NCBI GenBank assembly: GCA_036380925.1
Contig: DASVDW010000018.1
Span: forward strand, 1-47,028
Direction of reading: 5' to 3'
Origin: JAICLV01 sp036380925
GTDB lineage: Bacteria > Actinomycetota > Actinomycetes > Acidothermales > Acidothermaceae
DNA: 47,028 nt
Positions 31,735 through 39,627 of this stretch are shown here, in pieces. The translations under genes were made by a program, and so were the position numbers. The notes beneath the pieces are model-generated. The model did no database searches. It saw only the letters and a program-made list of their open reading frames with translations, and had not been told where the DNA came from. How positions within the stretch are numbered: position 1 is the first letter of the stretch; each line of letters starts with the position of its first letter.

Positions 31735-32697
31735 GTGGCATTGCGTCTCATCAAGCCGATGCTGGCCGTGGCCGGTGAGCTTCCGACCGTCCGCGTCGGC
31801 GAGTGGGCCGCGGAGATGAAATGGGACGGCGTGCGCGCCGTCTCCTACCTGACCGGCTCGCAGGTCCGGGTGTTCAGCCGAAACGACCGTGACGTCAGTG
31901 TCTCGTATCCCGAGCTTTCGGCGCTGTCGAGCGCGAACCTCGACGTCGTCCTTGACGGCGAGATCGTGGCCTTGGACGACGACGGGCGGCCGAGCTTCGG
32001 ATTGCTGCAATCGCGCATGCACATCGCCGACCCGGCGAAGGCCCGCAAGCTCGGCGAGCAGGTTCCGATCGACTACCTGGTCTTCGACGTCTTGCGCGTC
32101 GACGGTCGCGACACGTTGCAGTTGCCCTACGCGCAGCGCAGGGAGCTGCTCGAGCAGCTCGGCCTCGATGATTGCGAGCGGATCGCGGTTCCGCCGGCGT
32201 TTCGCGGCGACCCGGCCGACGCGCTCGCGGCGAGTCGGCAGGCGGGCCTCGAGGGTGTCGTGTGCAAGCGGCTCGACTCGGTTTACCTCCCGGGTCGCAG
32301 GTCGCCGACCTGGCTGAAGGTGAAGCACCAGCGGATGCAAGAGGTCGTCGTCGTCGGATGGGAGCCCGGTGAGGGCCGGCGGGCCGGCGAGATCGGCGCG
32401 CTGTTGCTCGGGGTGAGCGTCGACGGCGAGCTGCGGTACGCGGGTCAAGTCGGCACCGGCTTCACCGAGCGGGCGCTACGCGATCTGAAGGCGGAGTTGG
32501 CGGCGCTGGCGACGAAGCGGCCGCCGGTGTCGGACGTCCCGGCCGAGCACGCGCGGGTCGCCCGATGGGTGCGGCCGGAGCTGGTCGGGGAGGTCGTGTA
32601 CGGCGAGTGGACGCGCGACAACCGGTTGCGCCATCCGTCGTGGCGCGGTCTGCGGCGAGACAAGGACCCGCGCGACGTCGTCCGCGAACAGCATTGA
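31735..32697 (+). CDS. ATP-dependent DNA ligase, LigC-like
   Basis: A 320-residue compact ligase. The adenylation motif I is EMKWDGVRAV with the AMP-accepting Lys29. Then come VLDGEIVALDDDGRPSFGLLQSR (motif III/IIIa region) and EGVVCKRLDSVYLPGRRSPTWLKVKH (motifs IV-V). An OB-fold domain follows (about 205-315). It seals nicks using ATP, probably in repair, as the NAD-dependent LigA serves replication. No Ku, polymerase or nuclease domain is fused or adjacent, so it is not the LigD end-joining system. The start is GTG 31735. Confidence 0.88.
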   Translation: MALRLIKPMLAVAGELPTVRVGEWAAEMKWDGVRAVSYLTGSQVRVFSRNDRDVSVSYPELSALSSANLDVVLDGEIVALDDDGRPSFGLLQSRMHIADPAKARKLGEQVPIDYLVFDVLRVDGRDTLQLPYAQRRELLEQLGLDDCERIAVPPAFRGDPADALAASRQAGLEGVVCKRLDSVYLPGRRSPTWLKVKHQRMQEVVVVGWEPGEGRRAGEIGALLLGVSVDGELRYAGQVGTGFTERALRDLKAELAALATKRPPVSDVPAEHARVARWVRPELVGEVVYGEWTRDNRLRHPSWRGLRRDKDPRDVVREQH

Positions 32698-32773
32698 CCG
32701 GCGTGTCGGCGGCGAGGCGAGCTGCCCGCCGGCGCTGGCCCCGCTGATCCGCCGACCCGCCCGGTGCGCCAGC

Positions 32774-33634
32774 ATGGCGGGCGTGACGACAGCCGAGCAG
32801 TTCACCGAGCCGGTCGCCTTCCACGCCGAGGGACCGGTGTGGTCAGTCTCGTGGGGCGGATTGCGTTACGTCGACATGTTCGCGGGCGATGTCCTTTCCG
32901 TGCGCCACGACAGCACCGTCTCCCGCCGCCACGTCGGCGCCGTCGCGGCGGCGCTGCGGCCGCGGGCGAACGGCGGAGCGGTCATCGCCGTTGAACGGGG
33001 CTTCGTTCTGGAGGAGTCCGACGGCGCGTTGCGCGAGCTGCCGCCGATCTGGGACGACGCGACGTTGCGGATGAACGACGGCGGGTGCGACCCGCAGGGC
33101 CGCTTCTACTGCGGTTCGTTGGCGTACGGTTTCGCTCCGGGCCGCGGCTCGATGTATCGGCTCGACCCGGACGGTTCGGTCTCGGTTGTGTTCGGCGGCG
33201 CCACGATCTCCAACGGTTTGGACTGGAGTCCCGACGGTCGGCTCGCCTACTACAACGACACGCCGACTCGGCGGGTGGACGTCTTCGACTACGACCCCGA
33301 GCAGGGGTTGTGCAACCGTCGTCCGCTGGTTGAAATCCCTGACGGCAAGGGGTTTCCTGATGGGCTCACCGTCGACGCGGAAGGCTGCGTGTGGGTGGCG
33401 CTCTACGCGGGCTCGGCGGTTCATCGATATCGGCCCGACGGAACGCTGGACGGCGTCATCGAGTTGCCGGTGACCCAGGTCACCGCGTGCGCCTTCGGCG
33501 GCGACGATCTCGGCACGCTGTTCATCACAACCACCCGCGAGAACCTGCCGTCGGACGCGCAACCGCAGGCCGGCGCGGTGTTTTCCTGCCGCCCAGGGGT
33601 GCGTGGTCGGCCGGTCAACGTGTTCGCTGGTTGA
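32774..33634 (+). CDS. SMP-30/gluconolactonase family protein
   Basis: A 286-residue six-bladed beta-propeller of the SMP-30/lactonase type. Candidate metal ligands appear at the usual places: AEGPVW (Glu), MNDGGCDPQGRFYCG (Asn, Asp), ISNGLDWSPDG (Asn) and FPDGLTVDAEGCVWVALY (Asp). Such enzymes open sugar-acid lactones with a divalent metal, so aldonic-acid formation is a reasonable role. It ends 3 bp before the VOC gene. ATG 32774 is used; a GTG three codons on is possible. The substrate is not determined. Confidence 0.85.
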   Translation: MAGVTTAEQFTEPVAFHAEGPVWSVSWGGLRYVDMFAGDVLSVRHDSTVSRRHVGAVAAALRPRANGGAVIAVERGFVLEESDGALRELPPIWDDATLRMNDGGCDPQGRFYCGSLAYGFAPGRGSMYRLDPDGSVSVVFGGATISNGLDWSPDGRLAYYNDTPTRRVDVFDYDPEQGLCNRRPLVEIPDGKGFPDGLTVDAEGCVWVALYAGSAVHRYRPDGTLDGVIELPVTQVTACAFGGDDLGTLFITTTRENLPSDAQPQAGAVFSCRPGVRGRPVNVFAG

Positions 33635-33637
33635 CCG

Positions 33638-34432
33638 ATGCCGCGCCGCGACTCCTATGCGGAAGGGACCCCGAACTGGGTCGACCTGAAAACCTCCGAG
33701 GTCGACGCGGCGAAGGTGTTTTATCGGGATCTTTTCGGCTGGACGTACGCCGACGAGCAAGACGCCGACGGGCGACCGCTCGCCGTCGCCAAGAAATCCA
33801 CGCCCGACGGCGAGGGCGTTGTCGCGGCGATCGGGCAGCTGCCCATCGACGGCGCGGACTTGTTCGCGCCCGCGATGTGGAACACCTACCTCGCCGTCAA
33901 CAACGTCGATGTCGCCGTCGCCCGCACGATCACCGGCGGCGGTTCCGTCGTCCGAGGGCCGACCGAGTTCGGGGACGCCGGTGTGACCGCGCTGGTCAAA
34001 GACTCCAATGGCGCGCCGCTTTCCCTGTGGCAGGCGAAAAAGCGCATCGGCGCCACGCTCGTGAACGAACCAGGCGCGGTGATCTGGAACGAGCTGACGG
34101 TCGACGATCTGCAGTCCGCCGTTGCCTTCTACGACCATGTGTTCGGCCTGACCGGTGAGATCAGCGATCCGGGCAGCGGCCCGTACGTCACGTTCAAGGC
34201 CAGGGGCGACTCCGTCGCCGGGGCCTGCCCGCGCGGCGGGGCCGGCGCGCCGAGTCACTGGCACGTCTATTTCGCCGTGGACGACGCCGCCCGCGCGGCC
34301 GCGCGGGCGCTCGAACTGGGCGGCCAGGTGCTGGCCGGGCCGTTGGAAACCGCGATCGGGCCGATGGCGGCGCTGCGCGACTGCGTCGGCGCGATGTTCA
34401 GCGTCTTTCAAATCCCTCCTGAGCCGCAGTGA
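33638..34432 (+). CDS. VOC (glyoxalase/bleomycin-resistance) family protein with two domains
   Basis: A 264-residue protein with two repeats of the vicinal-oxygen-chelate fold. Repeat 1 opens GTPNWVDLKTSEVDAAKVFY and repeat 2 opens WNELTVDDLQSAVAFYDHVF, with each domain covering about 115-125 residues. It resembles the Rv0577 (CFP30B) group of actinobacteria, linked to methylglyoxal or cofactor-related functions, but its chemistry is unclear. It starts 3 bp after the SMP-30 stop, so the two are likely cotranscribed. The last 35 bp overlap the convergent TetR gene. Confidence 0.83.
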   Translation: MPRRDSYAEGTPNWVDLKTSEVDAAKVFYRDLFGWTYADEQDADGRPLAVAKKSTPDGEGVVAAIGQLPIDGADLFAPAMWNTYLAVNNVDVAVARTITGGGSVVRGPTEFGDAGVTALVKDSNGAPLSLWQAKKRIGATLVNEPGAVIWNELTVDDLQSAVAFYDHVFGLTGEISDPGSGPYVTFKARGDSVAGACPRGGAGAPSHWHVYFAVDDAARAAARALELGGQVLAGPLETAIGPMAALRDCVGAMFSVFQIPPEPQ

Positions 34433-35069
34433 TCGCGCGTTCGGCGTTCACGGCCGGCCGGAAGTGAGCGGCGAGCATGCCCATCACGTCGCCGACGCCG
34501 GCGCCTTGGTCGACCAAGGGCTCGTCGCCATCGGCCACAAGCTCTTGGCTGACCAGCCCGGCGAGGACCACCTGCCAGGTGCTGTTGAGTTTGGCGACGT
34601 CGACGTGGCCGCGAAGTTGGCCGCGCCGCTGCAACTCGGCGAAGAGCAGCGTGACGCGGTGGGTGAACTCGCCGTGTTGCGCGTTCGACGTCGCAGACGG
34701 CTGGAATCCGGGGGCCGACCGCCAAAACATCAGCTGCGCCTCCGCCCGGTGGGCGCGGACCCATCGCACGACGTGCTCGGTCAACGCCTCGACGACGGCC
34801 AAGCCGTCGGGCGACTCGTCGAGGCGCTTGCCGAGTTGCTCCATCGAGGCAAGGAGTCGCTGCCAACCTCTGGCGAACAGCGCGTCGTAGATCGCGTTCT
34901 TGGAGTCGAAGTAGACGTACAGCGAGGGCGGCCGGATGCCCATGCGCCGGGCGATCTCGCCGATCGCGAGGCCGGCCGGGCCGGTCTGCGTCATGACCTC
35001 CGTCGCAACGTCGAGGATCTCCTCGATGGTTTCGAGTCGACGGCGCTGGCGGCGTCCGAGCTCTGGCAT
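34398..35069 (-). CDS. TetR-family transcriptional regulator
   Basis: A 223-residue regulator. The N-terminal helix-turn-helix (about 12-60) has RLETIEEILDVATEVMTQTG, then LAIGEIARRMGIRPPSLYVYF. The C-terminal ligand domain resembles the TetR_C_13/WHG group. ATG 35069 has GGAGG inside a perfect hairpin (35076-35092). The gene is divergent from the fucosidase with a 135 bp gap that contains a TTCCTA/TAGGAA dyad, the likely operator for both. The ligand is unknown; a fucoside-derived metabolite is a guess from position. Confidence 0.88.
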   Translation of the reverse strand: MPELGRRQRRRLETIEEILDVATEVMTQTGPAGLAIGEIARRMGIRPPSLYVYFDSKNAIYDALFARGWQRLLASMEQLGKRLDESPDGLAVVEALTEHVVRWVRAHRAEAQLMFWRSAPGFQPSATSNAQHGEFTHRVTLLFAELQRRGQLRGHVDVAKLNSTWQVVLAGLVSQELVADGDEPLVDQGAGVGDVMGMLAAHFRPAVNAERAITAAQEGFERR

Positions 35070-35075
35070 GTCATC

Positions 35076-35092
35076 GCCTCCCGTCGGGAGGC
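35076..35092 (-). promoter_or_regulatory. Perfect hairpin containing the TetR ribosome site
   Basis: GCCTCCCG and CGGGAGGC, 8 bp arms around one base. In the tetR-sense RNA the right arm holds GGAGG, which is the ribosome site six to seven bases before the ATG. Folding would hide it, so translation may be limited by leader structure. Confidence 0.5.
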
Positions 35093-35093
35093 T

Positions 35094-35112
35094 TTCCTAA
35101 CGCCGATAGGAA
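35094..35112. promoter_or_regulatory. Putative TetR operator
   Basis: TTCCTA and TAGGAA with a 7-base spacer, a 19 bp dyad between the TetR and fucosidase starts. Size and position fit a TetR autoregulatory operator. Confidence 0.55.
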
Positions 35113-35204
35113 GTCAAGGTGTGGCGCATGTCCGGGACGTCGGTGTGGCGGGCCGACCGCGGCATTCGGCCTCGCCGGCGGCCCTGGCCCTAAAGTGGAC
35201 GCCG

Positions 35205-36539
35205 ATGCCCGACCCGTCGACCGACCCGCTATGGAGCCGCTTCGAGCGGCCCACGCCCCCGTGGTTCTCCGCCGCGAAGCTCGGCATCTTCGTGCACTGG
35301 GGCGCGTACTGCGTGCCCGGCTGGGCGGAGCCGACGGGCGAGCTCGGCGAGCTTGACGACGAGACCTGGTTCGCGCACAACCCGTATGCCGAGTGGTACT
35401 ACAACTCGATCCGGATCGACGGGAGCCCGGCGCAGGCGCACCACCACGCCGTGCACGGCGGTCGGCCGTATGACGACTTTCTCGACGACTGGCGCGCGGA
35501 ATCCTTCGACCCGGAAGCGCTTGTGGGGCTGTTCGCGCGCGCCGGGGCTCGCTATGTGGTGCCGACGACGAAGCACCACGACGGCATCACGCTGTGGGAC
35601 GCGCCTGGCACATCGACGCGAAACACCGTGCACCGCGGGCCAAAGCGCGACCTGGTCGCGGCCTTCGCGTCAGCGACTCGCGCGGCCGGGCTCCGGTTCG
35701 GCGTCTACTACTCGGGCGGTCTCGACTGGCACGTGACCGATCTGCCCGCCCTCGACACCCACCACGGCGTGCACACCGTGCGCCCGTACGACGAGGCGTA
35801 CGCGACGTACGCCTACCTGCATGTGAAAGACCTCATCGACCGTCACCGGCCCGACATCTTGTGGAACGACATCGAGTGGCCCGATCGCGGCAAGCACGAT
35901 GGCAGCTACGGGTTGGCGCAGCTGTTTTCCTATTTCTACGAGAAGAATCCGGACGGCGTCGTCAACGACCGGTGGGGCGACACGCATTGGGACTTTCGCT
36001 GCAGTGAGTACCAGGCGTATCGCTCGAGCGAGGCCGGGGGCGCGTGGGAGAACACCCGAGGGCTGGGTCTGTCCTTCGGGTACAACCAGAACGAGGACGC
36101 GTCCGTCACGCTTGACGCCCGTGGCGCGCTGAAGCATCTGGTCGATGTCGTGTCGCGTGGCGGGAACCTCTTGCTGAACGTCGGGCCGCGCGCCGACGGC
36201 ACGCTGTCGGATCTGCAGCGCGCGACTTTGGAGGGCATGGCGGAGTGGATGGCCCGAAACGCGGGCGCGGTGCACGACACCACCGTCGTTTCGGCGGCCG
36301 TCGCCGCTCCCGCCGATGATCCGTGGTTGCGTTGGACCCGCGATCGGCAAGGCCTGAACGCGGTCATCGACGCCGAGGGCCCGATGGTGTTGCCGGTTCG
36401 CGCCGATGCCATCGAGGTGGCGAGCGCGCGCACGTCGTCGGGATCCTCGATTCACGCGCAGGTCCACGACCGCGGAGTGCGCGTCGTCCTCACGCCCGGT
36501 GAGCCGCTGCCCCGTGTGGTGCGCTTCACCCTGAGATAG
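35205..36539 (+). CDS. Alpha-L-fucosidase, glycoside hydrolase family 29
   Basis: A 444-residue GH29 retaining fucosidase. The barrel begins PPWFSAAKLGIFVHWGAYCVPGW and continues with TKHHDGITLWDA. The catalytic nucleophile is expected to be Asp222 in ILWNDIEWPD. GGNLLLNVGPRADGTL and a beta-sandwich C-terminus follow. The general acid is less conserved and I cannot assign it. No signal peptide is visible, so it acts on imported fucosides inside the cell. ATG 35205 is chosen at the family N-terminus; the open frame upstream overlaps tetR on the opposite strand and is not coding. No fucose-catabolic genes are adjacent. Confidence 0.9.
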   Translation: MPDPSTDPLWSRFERPTPPWFSAAKLGIFVHWGAYCVPGWAEPTGELGELDDETWFAHNPYAEWYYNSIRIDGSPAQAHHHAVHGGRPYDDFLDDWRAESFDPEALVGLFARAGARYVVPTTKHHDGITLWDAPGTSTRNTVHRGPKRDLVAAFASATRAAGLRFGVYYSGGLDWHVTDLPALDTHHGVHTVRPYDEAYATYAYLHVKDLIDRHRPDILWNDIEWPDRGKHDGSYGLAQLFSYFYEKNPDGVVNDRWGDTHWDFRCSEYQAYRSSEAGGAWENTRGLGLSFGYNQNEDASVTLDARGALKHLVDVVSRGGNLLLNVGPRADGTLSDLQRATLEGMAEWMARNAGAVHDTTVVSAAVAAPADDPWLRWTRDRQGLNAVIDAEGPMVLPVRADAIEVASARTSSGSSIHAQVHDRGVRVVLTPGEPLPRVVRFTLR

Positions 36540-36584
36540 CGGGCGTCGTGCAACTTTCCGCCGCGCGCCGACGTCCCAACAGTC

Positions 36585-37436
36585 GTGCGTGACCGACTGT
36601 TCGTCGCCGCGGCCTGCGCGGCCGCTGTTTCGGTCGCCGGCTGCACAGGGTCGCGCGAGGTCGTCGCGAGCGCTCGCACCCCATCGGTCGGCGCGCCCGC
36701 CTCTGCGGCGGCTGTCGCGGCAGCGGCGACCCCCTCATCCGGCGTCGGGTCCGCTGAGGCGCCCGCGCCGCCGACCAGGGCTTCGCCGTCCGGGCTGCCG
36801 ACACCGTTGACCGTGCTCGAGATCGGCGACTCGTTGGGGGAGGACCTCGGCTTCGGGCTAGAGCATGTGCTGCGAGACGTCGACGGCGTGCAACTGGTGC
36901 AGGCGGCAAAGGGAAACAGCGGGTTGGTGCAGCCGCAGTACTACGACTGGCCGAAGCATCTGTCGCAGCTGCTCGGCGAGCATCGACCGGACGTCGTCGT
37001 GGTTTTCCTTGGCGCCAACGACGTCCAGGACTTCTACGCGGGCGGCGTCTTGCGGCAGTTCGGCGCCGTCGGATGGGAAGAGGCGTACGCGCAACGCGTC
37101 GCGACGATGATGCAAGAGGCGACCGCGGCCGGCGCCAAGATGCTCTGGGTCGGCATGCCGATCATGAAGAGCGCCACGTTCTCGTCGTCCATGGCGAAGC
37201 TCAACGACATCTTTCAAGCGCAAGCGATGCAGCACCCCGGCGTCACCTACATGCCCTCGTGGAACCTGTTCACCGACGACGCGGGCAACTATGTGAAGAC
37301 GGCGCGGATCGACGGCGAACCCGTCACGTTGCGAACGCCGGACGGCGTGCACATCACCTTCGGACCTGGCGGTGGCGGCGCCGACGTGCTGGCGGCGGCG
37401 GTGGTCGACGCGTTGTCAGGCCTACTGGCGGATTAG
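36585..37436 (+). CDS. SGNH-hydrolase (DUF459-like) lipoprotein
   Basis: A 283-residue exported protein. A signal peptide ends in SVAGC, a lipobox. A Ser/Ala/Pro-rich tether (about 22-68) leads to an SGNH/GDSL fold with block I EIGDSLGEDLG (nucleophile Ser), an NSGLVQPQYYDW segment, block III LGANDVQDFY and block V TPDGVHITFG with the catalytic Asp-His. It may be an esterase or deacetylase acting on envelope glycans. The start is GTG 36585. It lies 45 bp after the fucosidase. The specific acyl group is unknown; some DUF459 proteins are linked to O-acetyl-sugar metabolism. Confidence 0.82.
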   Translation: MRDRLFVAAACAAAVSVAGCTGSREVVASARTPSVGAPASAAAVAAAATPSSGVGSAEAPAPPTRASPSGLPTPLTVLEIGDSLGEDLGFGLEHVLRDVDGVQLVQAAKGNSGLVQPQYYDWPKHLSQLLGEHRPDVVVVFLGANDVQDFYAGGVLRQFGAVGWEEAYAQRVATMMQEATAAGAKMLWVGMPIMKSATFSSSMAKLNDIFQAQAMQHPGVTYMPSWNLFTDDAGNYVKTARIDGEPVTLRTPDGVHITFGPGGGGADVLAAAVVDALSGLLAD

Positions 37437-37454
37437 GCATGAGCGGCGGTGGGC

Positions 37455-37913
37455 TCAGCGACCGCAGCGGTCGACCCGCTTCCACGGCCAGTCGGTGGCG
37501 AGCCAAGCCGCGACGGCGTCCGCGAGCGGTGCGTCGAGTTCCGCCCTGTCGGCCCGCACCCATGACTGCACCGTGACGTCGAAGTCCGGGGAGGCCGAGG
37601 GATACAGGTAGACGCAACCGACGACGTCGTCGTCTTGAGGATCGAGGACGGTGAAGGTGAAACCCTTGCGCCGCGTGAAGTCGTCGGCGTGGCGGCGAAG
37701 GTCGGCGAGGTTGGCCTCGAGCGTCATGCCGCCCGGCGGCGGCCACTTCCCGTCGGGATAACCGGGAGTCGAGCGGATGTGCTCGATGCTCGACGTCCAG
37801 GCGGCGTGATCCGCCTGATTGTGCTGCGGCCCTAGCGGCTCGAGGCGGAACTGGTCGGTGACCAGGGCGGTCGGTGGGTCGAAATCGGCTGGGACGAACT
37901 CGTCCGAGGTCAT
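37455..37913 (-). CDS. GNAT-family acetyltransferase-like protein
   Basis: A 152-residue protein with the N-terminal half of the GNAT fold recognisable: LVTDQFRLEPLGPQHNQADHAAW and KGFTFTVLDPQDDDVVGCVYLYP. The usual RxxGxG/A acetyl-CoA loop is not evident; the C-terminal part is VTVQSWVRADRAELDAPLADA. The protein may therefore be a divergent or non-acetylating GNAT. It converges on the SGNH gene with an 18 bp gap. ATG 37913 is used. The substrate is unknown. Confidence 0.7.
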   Translation of the reverse strand: MTSDEFVPADFDPPTALVTDQFRLEPLGPQHNQADHAAWTSSIEHIRSTPGYPDGKWPPPGGMTLEANLADLRRHADDFTRRKGFTFTVLDPQDDDVVGCVYLYPSASPDFDVTVQSWVRADRAELDAPLADAVAAWLATDWPWKRVDRCGR

Positions 37914-38040
37914 GCCAGCGAACGTATCGGGCCAGCCCGACCTTCCGCATCCGGATTCGGCTCGACCTGCGTGCGATCAAACACCTATGCGACGCTCGCG
38001 ACCCGGTGGGATGCGCGGTGCGAACTGGCTTCGACCTGTC

Positions 38041-39627
38041 CTATCTGGCAACGGAAGAGGTGACCAGGTCGGCGCCCTTTTCCGCGATCATCATCGTCGC
38101 CGCCATGGTGTTCCCGCTGATCAGCCGCGGCATCACCGACGAGTCGATGACCCGCAACCGCTCCAGCCCGTGCACACGCAACTGCGGGTCGACGACGGCG
38201 GTCTCGTCGCGTCCCATTCGGCAGGTGCTCACCGGGTGGTAGTCGCACGAGGCGTACTGCCGCACGTAGGCCATGATCTCGTCGTCCGATTGCGCCTTGC
38301 GCCCGGGCAGCAGCTCCTCTTTGATGAACTGCGCCATCACCGATTGCGCCAGCACCTCCCGGATCGTGCGTACTTGTCTGACCGCCATCTCGCGGTCTCG
38401 GGGCTCGGCGAGGTAGTTCGGGTTGATCAACGGTTCCGCGGTTGGGTCGGACGACGCGAGCGTCACGCTGCCGCGGCTTTCGGGGCGCAGGAAGGTCGAG
38501 TTGATGGTGAATCCATGCGCGCGAAGGCGGGTCTGGCCACCGCGAATGACGAGAGCCGGCGCGATGTGGATTTGCATGTCCGGCCGAGACTCGCCTGGGC
38601 TGGTGAAGAAGCCGCCGCCTTCGACGATGACCGACGCCGCCGGTCCGGTGCGCCACAGCAACCACCGTATCCCGGGGCCCAGCATGCGGGGAAACCGGTC
38701 AAGGCCGTCATAGCTGATCGGCTCCTTGAGCGCCGAATGCACGTTGGTGTTGAGGTGATCGGTCAGGTTCTTCCCGACGCCCGGAAGGTCGTGCACCGGC
38801 TTGACGCCCACGCGTGACAACTCGTCGGCCGGGCCGATTCCCGACAACAAAAGGAGTCGAGGGGTGTTGATCGCGCCAGCGGCCAGGATGACCTCGCGTT
38901 CCGCGAAAATCACCTTGTTGCCCCCGGCCTGGCGAATCTCGACGCCAACCGCCTTGCCGTGCTCCACGACAACCCTAAGCACGCGGACGCCTGTTCGCAC
39001 CGTCAACTGCGGCCGACGCCGGGCGGGCCGTAGGAACGACGTCGCCTGAGAACGCCGCATCCCAGCGCGATACGTCACTTGGTACAGCCCGGCGCCGCCC
39101 ATAGCGGCGCCGTTGAAGTCGGAGTTGTACGGCAATCCCCAGGCCTGCGCGGCCTGCACAAATGACGTGCTCAGCTGGTGCGGCGACGTCTGATCGGAAA
39201 TGGCCTGCGGGCCGCCCTGCCCGTGATACTCGTTGACGATGCGGTTGTTGTCCTCCGACTTTCGGAAGTAGGGCAGCACGTCGTCGTACGACCAGCCCTC
39301 GTTGCCGAGCGCGGCCCAGTTGTCGTAATCCTCCCGCTGCCCACGGATGTAGATCATCGCGTTGATGGCGCTTGACCCGCCAAGCGTCTTCCCCTGCGGA
39401 TACCAAACGCGTCGGTTGTCGAGGTGCGGCTGCGGCACGGTGTGGAAGCGCCAATTCACCCGAGGCCCGAACAGCTTGCCCACACCGCCAGGCACGTGAA
39501 TCATCGGATTGATGTCTCGCGAGCCCGCTTCGAGCACCAGCACGCGCACGTCGGGCGCTTCGGTGAGACGGTTCGCGAGCACACAACCCGCGGTCCCGGC
39601 CCCGACGACGATGTAGTCGTATCTCAT
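38041..39627 (-). CDS. GMC-family FAD-dependent oxidoreductase (choline/alcohol dehydrogenase-like)
   Basis: A 528-residue flavoprotein. The N-terminal Rossmann motif is VVGAGTAGCVLANRL (about 7-21); the GMC signatures include GKTLGGSSAINAMIYIRGQREDY and LAAGAINTPRLLLLSGIGP. The C-terminal catalytic part has YHPVSTCRMG and VIDSSVMPRLISGNTMAATMM, with the conserved His and Asn. It should oxidise a primary alcohol or sugar hydroxyl, passing electrons to oxygen or an acceptor. No export signal is visible. ATG 39627 overlaps the GH88 stop (ATGA 39624-39627), so the two are coupled. In this operon it may make the aldehyde used by the aldehyde dehydrogenase. Not clearly BetA. Confidence 0.9.
   Translation of the reverse strand: MRYDYIVVGAGTAGCVLANRLTEAPDVRVLVLEAGSRDINPMIHVPGGVGKLFGPRVNWRFHTVPQPHLDNRRVWYPQGKTLGGSSAINAMIYIRGQREDYDNWAALGNEGWSYDDVLPYFRKSEDNNRIVNEYHGQGGPQAISDQTSPHQLSTSFVQAAQAWGLPYNSDFNGAAMGGAGLYQVTYRAGMRRSQATSFLRPARRRPQLTVRTGVRVLRVVVEHGKAVGVEIRQAGGNKVIFAEREVILAAGAINTPRLLLLSGIGPADELSRVGVKPVHDLPGVGKNLTDHLNTNVHSALKEPISYDGLDRFPRMLGPGIRWLLWRTGPAASVIVEGGGFFTSPGESRPDMQIHIAPALVIRGGQTRLRAHGFTINSTFLRPESRGSVTLASSDPTAEPLINPNYLAEPRDREMAVRQVRTIREVLAQSVMAQFIKEELLPGRKAQSDDEIMAYVRQYASCDYHPVSTCRMGRDETAVVDPQLRVHGLERLRVIDSSVMPRLISGNTMAATMMIAEKGADLVTSSVAR

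Noticed and set aside
32843..34411. A 522-codon minus-strand open frame opposite the SMP-30 and VOC genes
   Set aside because: It spans two well-supported plus-strand genes and shows no family motifs.
34155..35204. Upstream extension of the fucosidase frame
   Set aside because: It runs antisense through tetR and lacks GH29 character; ATG 35205 starts at the family N-terminus.
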